From positions 62,001-126,000 of the forward strand of contig JAAYCM010000119.1 in NCBI GenBank assembly GCA_012729765.1: 64,000 nucleotides of DNA, in the 5' to 3' direction. Below are positions 25,222 to 34,854 of this stretch, piece after piece. This DNA comes from Chloroflexota bacterium (GTDB lineage Bacteria; Chloroflexota; Anaerolineae; Aggregatilineales; Aggregatilineaceae). Numbering within the stretch: position 1 is the stretch's first letter; each line of letters starts with the position of its first letter. The notes below the pieces were generated by a model, which saw only the letters and a program-made list of their open reading frames with translations, made no database searches and was not told the DNA's origin. The translations under genes were made by a program, and so were the position numbers.

Positions 25222-26922
25222 TCAGGCGCGGCGCAGCCGGGACGCGATCGCCGCCAGCAGCACGGCCAGCACACCCAGCCCGGCGATGATCCCAGCCAGA
25301 ATCCAGGGCAGGCGGTGACGCAGACCGAAGTCGAACACGGCTACGCCGTCCAGCCCGGCCCAGTCGGACGCCGTGATCGTGATCGTGTGCTTGCCCGGTG
25401 CGAGATCGTCGAACACGGGCACACAGCCGGAGCCGCCGCCCGGCACATCCAGCGTGATCTCTGGCCCGCCATCAGCGGCGGCGAACACCTGCGGCGGGGC
25501 GGGCGGATCGTCGTAGCACAGGTCCAGCCCGGTGCCGGAGATGCGGAACAGGCGTGTTTCGCCGCCGGAGTCGGCTGCTATCACGGTGCTGTGATGCTGC
25601 GTGCCGTGCCGCCCCGCGCCGATGGTTTTCGGCTGCGCGCCGGTCATATAGGTTTTGAGCGCGTCGTAAACCGGCGTGGGCGTGAAGTCCGGCTCGACCA
25701 GCCGGAAGTAGTACCAGCTCTGATTCATCTCCGACTCGTCGGCGCGCTTGAAATACCACCACGTGATCACGCCGATCCAGGGCCAGTCCTCGATCGCGCG
25801 CGCATAGGCCAGCGGTGCCCACTCGGCGGCCTGCTCCGGCGTGACCTGCCCATAGTAGGTCTGGTTGGCGATGGATGGGTCATCCGGCACGGGATTCCAC
25901 CCGGCTTCGCTGATCCAGATCGGCTTGTGGGCGTCGCCGTTGGCGATCATCATGTCGCGCAGCCACAGGTGGCGCGGGTAATTGATCGTGGTCTGGCGCA
26001 GGCGGTGATCGGTCGGGCCGCTCCACAGCCCGTAGCCCTGCACGCTCAGCACGTCGAAGCACGCGCCCGCCCCGGCCTGGTACATCCGCTGCAAATACAG
26101 CAGGTCATAGGCGTTGCGCCCGCTGAGATCGATGGTCGGCCCCAGCGCGCCGGTGATCACCACGATCTCCGGATCGACCGCCTTGAGCGCGGCATAGGTG
26201 CGGCACAGCAGGTCGGTATAGGCTTCGGCGTTGACGGTCTGATCGCCCCATTCGGGATACAGGTTTGGCTCGTTCCAGACCTGGTAGTAGTGGATGCGGC
26301 CCCGGTAGCGCTCGGCGACGGTGCGCGCGTAGTCGGCGAAGTCGTCATAGTTGGCGGGCGGGGTATAGGGGTTGGTCGTGCCTTCGGGCTGGCTCCACGC
26401 GGGCGGATCGCTGAGCCGGGCCAGGATGTTCAGGCCGTATTCTTCGGCCAGCCCCACGATGTGATCGTACTTGTCCCACGCGCTGATCCCGGCGGGATCG
26501 TTGCGGCGGTCGGTAAAGTCGCCTTTGGCGTGAATCTCGATGTCGTCCCAGCGGAACTGCTGGCGAATCCAGCCGAACCCGGCATCCGCGATCATCTGGA
26601 CCTGACGCTCGCGCTTCTCCAGCTCCACTTCCTGCTCCAGAAAGGTGTTGACGCCGAAGGGATTCACGTCGGCATTCTCGACGCGGGCATAGGGCTGTGT
26701 TTCGGGCTGATCACGCGTGAAGCCGGCGAGATACTGGCCGAAGCCAAGCACCTGGCTGGCCGGGCGCGTCTCGCCCGTGACCTGCCATAGATAGTCGTAG
26801 ACCAGCCCCTCGCTCAGCAGGTCCAGGGCCAGCGCCGCCAAGGCGACCAGCGCCACCACGATCAGTACAGCCAGCGTGCGCAGCCGGAAGCCGAACAGGG
26901 TTTGAGGTGCGGTATCGTTCAT
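25222..26922 (-). CDS. Membrane-anchored clan GH-A glycoside hydrolase-like protein
   Basis: 566 residues. An N-terminal TM helix (~14-36) anchors it outward. Residues ~85-420 are a (beta/alpha)8 barrel with the clan GH-A glutamates: acid/base in Q-V-W-N-E-P-N (Glu218) and nucleophile in I-S-E-A-G-W (Glu339). A beta-rich segment and a second TM helix near the C-terminus (W-I-L-A-G-I-I-A-G-L-G-V-L-A-V-L) follow. Closest in look to GH39/GH5-type proteins; the exact family needs profile searching. Two TM anchors around an extracellular barrel, beside GT39, suggest remodelling of a surface glycan. Confidence 0.85.
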   Translation of the reverse strand: MNDTAPQTLFGFRLRTLAVLIVVALVALAALALDLLSEGLVYDYLWQVTGETRPASQVLGFGQYLAGFTRDQPETQPYARVENADVNPFGVNTFLEQEVELEKRERQVQMIADAGFGWIRQQFRWDDIEIHAKGDFTDRRNDPAGISAWDKYDHIVGLAEEYGLNILARLSDPPAWSQPEGTTNPYTPPANYDDFADYARTVAERYRGRIHYYQVWNEPNLYPEWGDQTVNAEAYTDLLCRTYAALKAVDPEIVVITGALGPTIDLSGRNAYDLLYLQRMYQAGAGACFDVLSVQGYGLWSGPTDHRLRQTTINYPRHLWLRDMMIANGDAHKPIWISEAGWNPVPDDPSIANQTYYGQVTPEQAAEWAPLAYARAIEDWPWIGVITWWYFKRADESEMNQSWYYFRLVEPDFTPTPVYDALKTYMTGAQPKTIGAGRHGTQHHSTVIAADSGGETRLFRISGTGLDLCYDDPPAPPQVFAAADGGPEITLDVPGGGSGCVPVFDDLAPGKHTITITASDWAGLDGVAVFDFGLRHRLPWILAGIIAGLGVLAVLLAAIASRLRRA

Positions 26923-27088
26923 GGCGGGCGATTATAAAAGCCCGGCGCGCAAAGCACAATGCCGCGCCGCGCCGGGAAATCGTACAAAAGGCGCAGCCGG
27001 GAGATCGGGCAAAAGTCTGATCCGGCGCGCGGCAAGTGGCCCTATACTGATAGATGGCTTTATCCTGCCAACACAAGGAGAGAAAGCG

Positions 27089-28579
27089 ATGTTACACCGC
27101 AAGCAGATGTGGGCCATCACGCTGCTGGTAATGCTGGCCGCCGGCCTGCTCGCGCCGCTGGGACAGCCGGTGCGCCCGGCAGCCGCCGGTGGGATGTGGT
27201 CCGCCTGGCTGTACAACCCGGATACGGGGATGCTGGTCCACGCCTTCCCGGATGGCGTGGCGCCCGAAGTACGGACGCTGCCCCTGCCGCCCGGCATCTC
27301 GACCTATCCCTATGAGGTCGCCATCTCGCCCAGCGGGACGCTGCTGGCGGCGTGCATGTTCGACCCGGCGGGCATCACCAGTGTGCAGGTCTACGATCTG
27401 CTCAACGACCGCTACCAAGCGGCCTATACGCTGGCGGGCACGACGCAGGGCTGCCTGCTGGGCGAATATGCCTTCAGTCCAGACAGCAGCCGCCTGGCCT
27501 TTGGCCTGATGAACCACTATCCCGATCCGGCTGATCTGCGCCCCGACTGGGAGCTGAACGTGATCGACGTGCAGACCGGCACGGTGCTCTATCGCATCGA
27601 CGCCAAATCGCCGGTGCTGACCAGTTCCCTGGGCACGAACTATCCCGGCCACGCGCCGATGATCACCGCCCACGAGCCGACCGTGATCGCCTTTGCACCG
27701 GTTATGTGGGGCACTGAGGGCGCGCCAGAGTATGACAGCGTGGTGTGGCAGTTGGGCGACAACTCGGTGTCGATCCTCGGTCCCTATGGCAAGGTCGGGC
27801 TGGACCTGCTGCACGCTAACGGCGAGGCGATCTGGCTTGAGGAGCGCGACGACTTCCCGAAAGGTGTGCTCGAAGGGCCGGGTTACCTGTTCAACGTGGT
27901 GATGTACTCGAACAAGTCCGGCAGCCAGTTCCCGATCTTCAGCAACGGGCCGAGCGTGCTCGGCAGTCCGGTCTTCATCGACGAGGGCCGCCGTGTCGCC
28001 GTGCAGACTTATACCGCGCCGGGCCTGACGCGCTGGATGTGGTTCGGGCGGGATGGCTCCGGCGGCGCGCTGCCGGCGGACATTGGCGCGTACCGGCTGT
28101 TCGGCACGCTCGACGGCTATGTGTTCCTCAACCCGGACAGCGGCTTTGGCGGCGCGCCGGAGCTGCGCTATCACCGCTTCATGGGCGGCGATATCCCGCA
28201 GTCGTTCATCGCATGGAGCGGCGGCGTGGGCGAAAACTGGCAGCTGGCGTGGGTCAATCCGCTGGCGGGCGGGGCGGGACTGTCTCCCTTCCCGGCGGCC
28301 ACACCGGGCGACGGATCGCTGGCGCTGACGCCGGGCGGGCGCGCGGCGGTCCACACCACCGAAGGCGACCAACTGCGCGTGCGCAGCGGGCCGGGCACGA
28401 CCTACCAGGTGGCGTTCCAACTGCGCGACGGCACGCCGGTCACGGTGCTGGAAGGGCCGGTCGCGGGGAACGGCTACAACTGGTGGCGCATCCAGACCAG
28501 CGATGGCCGCACTGGCTGGGCGATCGAAGGGCTGGTCGATGGCGGCGTGTGGCTGCAAACGCTCGTCCCGGTGCCATAA
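27089..28579 (+). CDS. Secreted protein with C-terminal SH3b domain
   Basis: 496 residues from the ATG at 27089, preceded by AAGGAGAG; the longer in-frame ORF from 26921 runs through non-coding-like sequence. A Sec signal peptide (residues 1-33, ending A-A-A-G) is followed by a ~370-residue region with WD/TolB-like beta repeats (I-S-P-S-G-T-L-L-A-A, F-S-P-D-S-S-R-L-A-F), probably a beta-propeller. Residues ~420-485 are a bacterial SH3b domain (L-R-V-R-S-G-P-G-T-T-Y, W-W-R-I-Q-T, G-W-A-I-E-G), often a cell-wall-binding module. No catalytic motif; ligand unknown. Confidence 0.8.
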   Translation: MLHRKQMWAITLLVMLAAGLLAPLGQPVRPAAAGGMWSAWLYNPDTGMLVHAFPDGVAPEVRTLPLPPGISTYPYEVAISPSGTLLAACMFDPAGITSVQVYDLLNDRYQAAYTLAGTTQGCLLGEYAFSPDSSRLAFGLMNHYPDPADLRPDWELNVIDVQTGTVLYRIDAKSPVLTSSLGTNYPGHAPMITAHEPTVIAFAPVMWGTEGAPEYDSVVWQLGDNSVSILGPYGKVGLDLLHANGEAIWLEERDDFPKGVLEGPGYLFNVVMYSNKSGSQFPIFSNGPSVLGSPVFIDEGRRVAVQTYTAPGLTRWMWFGRDGSGGALPADIGAYRLFGTLDGYVFLNPDSGFGGAPELRYHRFMGGDIPQSFIAWSGGVGENWQLAWVNPLAGGAGLSPFPAATPGDGSLALTPGGRAAVHTTEGDQLRVRSGPGTTYQVAFQLRDGTPVTVLEGPVAGNGYNWWRIQTSDGRTGWAIEGLVDGGVWLQTLVPVP

Positions 28580-28591
28580 CCTGAATCGAAA

Positions 28592-28620
28592 CGGGGGCGT
28601 TCCGGTGTGGCGCGCCCCCG
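28592..28620 (-). terminator. Hairpin terminator between convergent genes
   Basis: CGGGGGCG/CGCCCCCG perfect 8-bp stem. The minus-strand side is followed by TTTCGATT, so it best serves the HerA-like gene ending at 28649, and may stop both. Confidence 0.55.
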
Positions 28621-28648
28621 CTGCTTATCCTGACAAACGTGATCCGGC

Positions 28649-31408
28649 TCAGCCGCCCCAGGCCGGAATCAGCGTCGGCTGGCCGTTGACAACCACCATC
28701 CAATGCGGTTTCCAGCCGATGCCAAATATGCCCAGGTAAATATCCTTTTTGAAGGGCGAGATGCGGTAGTCCTCGACGAGTGAGGCGCGCTCGCCCCAGG
28801 CTGCATTCAGACTGCGCAGCGCCTCGGACATCTCGGCTTCGAGCCGCGCCATCTGGTCTTCCAGCTCCATGATCTCGCCCTCGCTGGCCTGGATGTCTTC
28901 CTCGACATAGTTCTTATAGCGCCGGGCGCGACTGACGCGTGAGAGCGTATAGGTGGTGCGACCGCGCAGCAGGCTCAGCACGGCCTCGCCGGTGGTGAAC
29001 AACTCCTCGTTGCGGACATTGCTAAGTTGGTCCTGGGCGGCGGCGCGCTCGCGGGCCACCTTGCGCAGCTTGACTTCGAGCTGGTCGAACTTCTTGTCAT
29101 ACTGCGCCATCACCTTGTCGATTTCTTCGTCGCGGCGCTGGCGGGCCAAAGCCTGTGCCTGGACCAGGAAATCGCGGCGGCCCATGCCCGGCTGCCCGTA
29201 GAGGTCCAGCTCCGGATTGTACATCACGGTGATCGTGCCCATCTTGTAGATGTAGTCGATCAGCTCGTTCTTCAGCGCGGTCATGCGCTTCGAGTCGGTC
29301 AGGCCGGGTGACGGCGTGCCAAAAGCGGCCTCGCCAAACGGCTCCTGGCTGATCTCCTTGGGATCGATGTACGACACGTGGTGCTCGTCCCAGTGGATCA
29401 ACCCGGCCTTCTCGACCTCCGGCACGTGATAGGCGTAGGGCTGGACCATCGTCACATCGGCCTTGCGGTCGGCATAGCGCACCTCGGCCTGCGCGATCAG
29501 GATGGGCCGGTAGAGCACCAGCGAGCCGCCGTAGGATCGCGCGCTCAGGCCGGTTTGCCGCTCCCACGCGCCGATCGCCTGCTGCATCGAGATTTCGGTC
29601 GGCAGGAAATACTGTGCCGTGCTGGATGGCAGCGGCGGCGGAGTCAGGCTGTAACCTTCGGGCAGGCCCGTATTCTGCTGGCGGCTGGTGCCGCCGCCCG
29701 TCGGCACGACCGGCTGGGTATAGCTCACGTTGGTGGGCTGCGTATATTCCACCGGGGCGCTGGGCCGGGCCGGTGGCGGCGCGTCGAAGTCCGGCAGTGT
29801 GGACGGGGGCGGCGTGGCTTCTGGCCCCGGCATTTCGGGCAGCGTCATCGGCGGGGGTGTCGATCCGGGCCGGCGCGGCGGCTCCTGGCCGATCTGGGGC
29901 GGCGGCTGGAGCGGCGTGCCGTAGGGCTGCGCGGCGTGCGGCTGGGGTACGCCGGGATGCGTCTGCTGGTAGGTGGGATAGTAGGGGCGCTCGCGCTGAT
30001 CCGACATCAGGATGCGGATCTGCTGGCGGGTGAGCGGCCCGCGCAGGTAGCTCATCGCCCAGCGCGTGTGGATCGGGACCGGCCCGGTGTTGTCGTGGAC
30101 GTTGTGCATCACGAACACGCGCGGATCGATGCTGCTCAGCAGGCGATCCAGGTTATCCATATCGATCAGGCCCTCGACCGACTGGACCGTTTCCAGGCCG
30201 CTGAGAACCTTCTTCTTGTCGTTCTCGGTTTGCAGCTTGCCGATGAACCACGTCCCGGCGTTGGACAGCCCCTTGTAGTCGATATCGCCGGGGTTCTGCG
30301 TGGCGAGCACCAGCCCCAGCCCAAAGGCGCGCGCCTGCTTGAGCATCCGCAGCAGCGGGTCTTTGGTCGGCGGGTTGTAGGGGTGCGGCGGGAAGAAGCC
30401 GAAGACCTCGTCGAAGTAGAGGATGGCGCGCAGGCTGGTCGTGCCGCTCAGGGTACGCATCCAGGCCAGCATGTTTTCCAGCAGCAGCGTCACCATGAAC
30501 ATCCGCTCGGCGTCGTTCAGGTGCGCCACGTAGAAGATGCTGACGCGCGGCTTGCCTTCCGGCGTGTAGAGCAGGCTCTGGATATCCATCGGCTCGCCTT
30601 GCAGCCAGCTCTGGAAGCTGGGCGAGGCGATGATGTTGTTGAGCGCCATCGCCAGGTTGAAGCGATCTTTTTCGGGAAAGAACGTGTCCACGTCAAACAC
30701 GCCCAGCTTGGGGAAGGGCGGCTTCTGAACCTGGAGAATCACGTCTTCCAGGGTCAGATCGATGCCCTGCCGCCACGCCTGCTCGAAGATATGCGCCAGC
30801 AGCACATGCTCGCGGTCGCGCACCGGCTCGACGTTTTTGCCGATCAGCGCCAGCAGCGCCGTGACGATCCCGCTGATGCGCTCGCGGTGCAGCTCTTCGT
30901 CGCTCGCAAAGCCGCCGGGCGGAGCCTGCATCGCGTCCAGGATGCTGATCGGCAGGCCGGCGTCGGAGCCGGGAGTGTAGATGCTGAAGCGGGCGTTCTG
31001 TTTGAAATAGGCCACCCGCTGCGGCGTGATGCCCCAGCTGGCCAGCCCATTGCGCCATTGCTCGGCCACATCGACGGCATACTCGCTCAGCTCCAGCCCG
31101 GCGCGGCGCGCGTCGTCTACGTTGACCCAGGCTTCGAAATCTTCAGGATGCAGCTCCGGGAAGGCCAGCAGCAGGTTCGTAATGTCGCCTTTGGGGTCGA
31201 TCACAATCGACGGGATGTTGTCCATCACCGCTTCTTCGAGCAAGCTGATACACAGGCCCGTTTTGCCGCTGCCGGTCATGCCGACGACGACGGCATGGGT
31301 TGTCAGGTCGCGCGAGTCGTAATAGACCACTTCGTCCACCAGGCGGCGGGTGGTCGGGTCGAAGCGGCGGCCCAGGTAAAAAGTGGTTGGGGCTTCGATA
31401 AACGGCAT
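28649..31408 (-). CDS. HerA-like P-loop ATPase with C-terminal coiled coil
   Basis: 919 residues. Walker A G-M-T-G-S-G-K-T (43-50), a second nucleotide-proximal strand with I-D-P-K-G-D (71-76), Walker B L-Y-F-D-E-V (Asp333, Glu334) and A-T-Q-N-P-G-D-I-D near residue 370 place it in the HerA/FtsK (DUF87) group. A Pro-rich linker (~480-600), a further globular region, and a long charged coiled coil (~745-870) follow. HerA proteins normally pump DNA with the NurA nuclease; no NurA, SIR2 or other defence partner is adjacent, so role is uncertain. Stand-alone transcription unit. Confidence 0.85.
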   Translation of the reverse strand: MPFIEAPTTFYLGRRFDPTTRRLVDEVVYYDSRDLTTHAVVVGMTGSGKTGLCISLLEEAVMDNIPSIVIDPKGDITNLLLAFPELHPEDFEAWVNVDDARRAGLELSEYAVDVAEQWRNGLASWGITPQRVAYFKQNARFSIYTPGSDAGLPISILDAMQAPPGGFASDEELHRERISGIVTALLALIGKNVEPVRDREHVLLAHIFEQAWRQGIDLTLEDVILQVQKPPFPKLGVFDVDTFFPEKDRFNLAMALNNIIASPSFQSWLQGEPMDIQSLLYTPEGKPRVSIFYVAHLNDAERMFMVTLLLENMLAWMRTLSGTTSLRAILYFDEVFGFFPPHPYNPPTKDPLLRMLKQARAFGLGLVLATQNPGDIDYKGLSNAGTWFIGKLQTENDKKKVLSGLETVQSVEGLIDMDNLDRLLSSIDPRVFVMHNVHDNTGPVPIHTRWAMSYLRGPLTRQQIRILMSDQRERPYYPTYQQTHPGVPQPHAAQPYGTPLQPPPQIGQEPPRRPGSTPPPMTLPEMPGPEATPPPSTLPDFDAPPPARPSAPVEYTQPTNVSYTQPVVPTGGGTSRQQNTGLPEGYSLTPPPLPSSTAQYFLPTEISMQQAIGAWERQTGLSARSYGGSLVLYRPILIAQAEVRYADRKADVTMVQPYAYHVPEVEKAGLIHWDEHHVSYIDPKEISQEPFGEAAFGTPSPGLTDSKRMTALKNELIDYIYKMGTITVMYNPELDLYGQPGMGRRDFLVQAQALARQRRDEEIDKVMAQYDKKFDQLEVKLRKVARERAAAQDQLSNVRNEELFTTGEAVLSLLRGRTTYTLSRVSRARRYKNYVEEDIQASEGEIMELEDQMARLEAEMSEALRSLNAAWGERASLVEDYRISPFKKDIYLGIFGIGWKPHWMVVVNGQPTLIPAWGG

Positions 31409-31768
31409 GAGTTTCGCCTCGTCAGGTCACTTGGATTGCGTGTTTCGTGTAGAAGATACCCCTATGTTAGCACATATTTTCTACGTTGTGGAATTCCCAC
31501 TCCTTAGGGGTCATGCAGATTTTACGCTATCTGGGCGGCAGGCTGCGAACACTGTGCCGTCTCGACAGCGACGCGCGAGCTATCGTATACTAAGCGTAAG
31601 GGCGTTCCGTTTTTTCTCCGGGCGTCCACTGGCGGGGCAATTCGCAGCGGAATCATGGGTATTGAGGCGTGCAGCCTCGCCGGTGGTTCCGCTTGTGCAT
31701 TTTTCGGGAAGGATCAAACCGTACATGGGACCCTGACATCGCGCAACGATCAAGCAGGAGGTGTATCG
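31409..31768. other. Divergent intergenic region of 360 bases
   Basis: Lies between the leftward HerA-like gene and the rightward kinase-like gene. It holds the rightward promoter at 31562-31591 and a 5' leader of about 170 bases. No convincing small ORF or RNA gene was seen; an in-frame upstream extension of the kinase ORF lacks an RBS. Confidence 0.5.
31562..31591 (+). promoter_or_regulatory. Promoter for the cytidylate-kinase-like gene
   Basis: TCGACA, 18 bases, TATACT, about 180 bases upstream of the start codon. Confidence 0.5.
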
Positions 31769-32431
31769 ATGACCGTTATCACATTTTCCCGCCAGGCGTT
31801 CAGCGGCGGCGACGAGATCGCCCAGCGCGTCTGTGAACAGCTTGGCTACCGCTTCTTCGACAAGGAAATGATGGTCGAGGCGGCGGCCCGCACCGGGCTT
31901 CAGGAATCGGAAGTTGTGGATTTTTCTGAAGCCACATACAAGGTGCAGGACTTCATCTCACGGCTGCTGCAAGCCCGCCCACGCCATGTCAAAGACATCC
32001 TGATCCGTGAAGAGCAGCACGGCCCGATTGCGACCCTGACCGCGCATGAGCTGAATGAAGAGGACTGCGTGAGTCTGGTCTGTTACACGGTTGAGCGTGT
32101 CCACCAGGAAGGCAATATCGTGATCGTGGGGCGCGGCGGGCAGGCCATCCTGCGCGGCCGCCCAGGCGTGCTGCATGTACGCGTCTTCGCCCCACTGCCG
32201 GTGCGCATCCAGCGCGCCCGCGAGCAGGGCATGACCGGCATCAGCCATATCAAAGCTGTGCTGCACAGCAAGGATCGCGCCTCAGCCGAATATCTCAAGC
32301 GTTTTCACGGCATCCAGTGGGCCGACCCGGAGCTGTATCACCTGCTGATTAACACCGGCCAGTTGGATTTTGGCACGGCGGTCGAGGTGATCGTCAGCGC
32401 GGCTCGGGCGATGGAAGCCGCGCCCGTCTGA
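31769..32431 (+). CDS. Cytidylate kinase-like (AAK6-type) protein
   Basis: 220 residues from the ATG at 31769, which has a strong GCAGGAGGTG site. The start M-T-V-I-T-F-S-R-Q-A-F-S-G-G-D-E-I-A matches the cytidylate-kinase-like group, whose phosphate loop is the modified S-R-Q-x-x-S-G-G-x-E rather than classical G-x-x-x-x-G-K-S/T. Other family marks are F-F-D-K-E, V-I-V-G-R-G-G-Q and a C-terminal P-E-L-Y-H-L-L-I-N-T. Such proteins are common in Chloroflexota and substrates are not well known. Cytosolic, monocistronic, with a terminator 37 bases after the stop. Confidence 0.85.
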   Translation: MTVITFSRQAFSGGDEIAQRVCEQLGYRFFDKEMMVEAAARTGLQESEVVDFSEATYKVQDFISRLLQARPRHVKDILIREEQHGPIATLTAHELNEEDCVSLVCYTVERVHQEGNIVIVGRGGQAILRGRPGVLHVRVFAPLPVRIQRAREQGMTGISHIKAVLHSKDRASAEYLKRFHGIQWADPELYHLLINTGQLDFGTAVEVIVSAARAMEAAPV

Positions 32432-32467
32432 TCCACCTTAATCGCCGCCTGAATGCGCCGGGAATCG

Positions 32468-32495
32468 AAAACGCACCCGGCATTGGGTGCGTTTT
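32468..32495. terminator. Bidirectional Rho-independent terminator
   Basis: AAAACGCACCC, 6-base loop, GGGTGCGTTTT. With A and T flanks built into the stem it can terminate both the rightward kinase-like gene and the leftward operon ending at 32524. Confidence 0.85.
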
Positions 32496-32523
32496 GCACT
32501 GCGGGCATGGGTGATGCGTTACG

Positions 32524-33600
32524 CTACAGCACGCGATAGGATGCGTTGCTGCGATAGTAGATCGCCAGCGGCGTGCCCGGCTCCGGCAGGCGCGCGCGCT
32601 TCAGATCGTTGCGAATCTGGCTGAGCTGGCCAGTGATCGTCTCGCCTGCTGGCGTGCGAAAGCTGTAGCGGAGCTTCAGGTAAAAGTCGCCGTCTTCGTC
32701 CATCCGGCCCGTGCAGGCCAGTGCCCGACCCCACAGGATTTGCTTGCCGGCACTGCGTGATGCCCGGCGCGTCTGCACTGCTCGCAGGAGCAGCAGCAGG
32801 AGCGTCAGCGCGAGCAGGCCCGCCGCCGCCAGCGTGAACCGGTTGCGCTGCATGTCGGCGGGATTCGCGTGCGTCAGGCGCGAGATCATCGGATCGCCAC
32901 GCACGAACACGACTTCGATCGGCGTATCGGTCGCCAGGGCGCGAAAGATACGCTCGCGGACGCGCTGCTCGCCGGTGTAGATCGGCGCGCCAGGATTGCC
33001 GCGATCGGTCGAGAAGCTGTAGGTGACGTAGTAGTGGGTCGCATCTCCGCTGGCGCGCACGTCCAAGCCGAGCGTATAGCCCAGCGTGCGCGCGCCGTCC
33101 TGCTCCAGCCGGTACCATTCGATCCAGCCGGGCAGGACCCAGCCCAGCAGCAGCCCGGTTACCAGCAGCAGCAGGCCGACCAGCAGCAGGATCAGCCGCC
33201 CGCTGCGGGGCCGTGGCGCGGCACGTGTCAGCCGGGCGACAATCTTCTGGTTGGCCGGATTGACCAGAAACAGCGGGCGAGTGAAGAGGTCCAGGTCGGC
33301 CAGCTCTGCCGAGAGCGCGGACGTGCGCACGGCTGCCGGGCGCGGCTGGCTGCGGGCCGGACGCAGCGCCGGCGCGGGCACCGATGGCCCCTGCTGGTTG
33401 ATCGCCTGCCACGCCATCTGCCGCACGCTCAGGTCGGGATCATTTTCGTAAAGATACTCAAAGACCTGCACCACTCGCGGATCGTCGGAGAGGCTGGTCA
33501 GCGTCACAATGCCGCGCTTCCGGTCGCCGGGATCGGCGCTGCGCAGCAAGCGCAGGCTTCGCAGCACATCGGTCGTAGACGGCGCTACATGCTCACTCAT
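32524..33600 (-). CDS. Membrane protein with HEAT-like N-terminus and DUF3592-like domains
   Basis: 358 residues from the ATG at 33600 (an in-frame ATG at 33609 is possible). Residues ~10-65 are short helices with a single HEAT-like unit (D-P-R-V-V-Q-V-F-E-Y-L-Y-E-N-D-P-D-L-S). TM helices lie near 140-162 and 262-285. The segment between them and the C-terminal ~75 residues each look like a DUF3592 beta unit (Y-Y-V-T-Y-S-F; Y-L-K-L-R-Y-S-F-R-T-P). No enzymatic motif. Third gene of the leftward operon with the PLD protein. Confidence 0.68.
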   Translation of the reverse strand: MSEHVAPSTTDVLRSLRLLRSADPGDRKRGIVTLTSLSDDPRVVQVFEYLYENDPDLSVRQMAWQAINQQGPSVPAPALRPARSQPRPAAVRTSALSAELADLDLFTRPLFLVNPANQKIVARLTRAAPRPRSGRLILLLVGLLLLVTGLLLGWVLPGWIEWYRLEQDGARTLGYTLGLDVRASGDATHYYVTYSFSTDRGNPGAPIYTGEQRVRERIFRALATDTPIEVVFVRGDPMISRLTHANPADMQRNRFTLAAAGLLALTLLLLLLRAVQTRRASRSAGKQILWGRALACTGRMDEDGDFYLKLRYSFRTPAGETITGQLSQIRNDLKRARLPEPGTPLAIYYRSNASYRVL

Positions 33601-33645
33601 ACCTATCATGCCTCAATACCACTCACACGAACCCAAACTACCAGC

Positions 33646-34854
33646 TCAGCAGTCGAAAATCGTTTTCGGGAGGATAACCGCCTCGGCCCACCGGCGCTCA
33701 AACTCGTCCAGATAGGCGCGGGCAATATCCTGATTATAGATAATCAGCGCATTCTCATCGTTGCTGGTGGCGGCGCTGCCTGAGAAATTGAACGAGCCCA
33801 TGATCACGATGTCTTCGTTGATGATAAATACCTTGTGGTGCAGGATGTCGGGGTTGCCATCCTGCCGGATATCGAGATCGGCGCAGAACAGCGGCGCGAG
33901 AAAGCGGCGCTGGCTGGCCTCGATAATACCCTGCACTTCCAGCCGGCCCGCCTGCACGCGAGTCTGCATTGGCTGGAGCAGGTCGTCAAGCGTGAGCGAG
34001 AACGCCATGAACCGGACCACCCGCGCGCTGTTGATCAGCCGCACAATCTCGGCGGGCAGGTCGCCCTCAGACTCGAAGATCGTGACGATTTGCGTGCCGC
34101 CGACATTGATCGAGGGATAGGGGACATCGCCGGGCGACGTGGTGCCAAATTCACCCCGGAACAATTCGTCAAATTCGTGGCTGAAGTTGCTCGCCAGGCG
34201 GGTAGAGCGGATCATGATCGAGTTGTTGTTATTGTTGTAGAAGCCGTTGTGCGTAATATTGGTCGAGCCGGTCCACACATATAGATCGTCGATCACAAAG
34301 AACTTATTGTGCATGAATCCGGAGCGTCTCCCGTCGGAGACGACGGGGATACCGGCAGCCTCAAGCTGATCAACCGTCGTTTCGGGGCTTTCCAGCCCGT
34401 GCTCGCCATCCGTCACGATGCGCACCGTGACGCCGCGCTCGTGCGCCGCGATCAGCGCGTCGGTCACGAGCTGCGAGTTCAGCTCGAACATAGCCGCGTC
34501 AATCGTCTCGCGCGCATTGTCAATCGCCCGAATCAGGGCGTTCTCAACCGGAGAACCGACGAACCGGCTCTCGTCCTGGGTGTTGATCGGCGCGGTAAAA
34601 TAGACCTGGAACCAGCCGCCATCGATCCCGCCGTCGATCGGGACGACGTTTCCGCTGGGCGCTTCGCTGGCGACCGGTGGGGGCGGGACCTCTTCTTCGG
34701 GCAAGACATCGATGCCCAGGACGTACTGCGCGATAAACACGATCACGATGATGACCGCTGCCGTAATACCGCCGATAGTCAGGCGCTGCCCGCCGCTGGC
34801 TGCCTGGCGAGTGGAGCGCGTCTGCTGGGTGCGCCGCCGTCGATCGCTACTCAT
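33646..34854 (-). CDS. Membrane-anchored phospholipase D-superfamily protein
   Basis: 402 residues from the ATG at 34854, preceded by AAGGAGAC; a longer ORF reading from 34953 would overlap the repeat gene. One TM helix (27-47), an acidic linker, then two HKD halves: H-N-K-F-F-V-I-D (His182, Lys184) with G-S-T-N, and H-H-K-V-F-I-I-N (His339, Lys341) with G-S-F-N-F-S. The second half has Asn where Asp is usual. Two full motifs make it a likely active phosphodiesterase; substrate may be phospholipid or nucleic acid. The start overlaps the upstream stop by 8 bases. Confidence 0.88.
   Translation of the reverse strand: MSSDRRRRTQQTRSTRQAASGGQRLTIGGITAAVIIVIVFIAQYVLGIDVLPEEEVPPPPVASEAPSGNVVPIDGGIDGGWFQVYFTAPINTQDESRFVGSPVENALIRAIDNARETIDAAMFELNSQLVTDALIAAHERGVTVRIVTDGEHGLESPETTVDQLEAAGIPVVSDGRRSGFMHNKFFVIDDLYVWTGSTNITHNGFYNNNNNSIMIRSTRLASNFSHEFDELFRGEFGTTSPGDVPYPSINVGGTQIVTIFESEGDLPAEIVRLINSARVVRFMAFSLTLDDLLQPMQTRVQAGRLEVQGIIEASQRRFLAPLFCADLDIRQDGNPDILHHKVFIINEDIVIMGSFNFSGSAATSNDENALIIYNQDIARAYLDEFERRWAEAVILPKTIFDC

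Noticed and set aside
29378-31507. A 709-codon plus-strand frame opposite the HerA-like gene
   Set aside because: Shadow ORF; Walker motifs are on the minus strand.
28649-34854. HerA + PLD as an antiphage defence island
   Set aside because: Different operons, separated by a kinase-like gene and a terminator; the PLD protein is membrane-anchored and no integrase or other defence gene is near.
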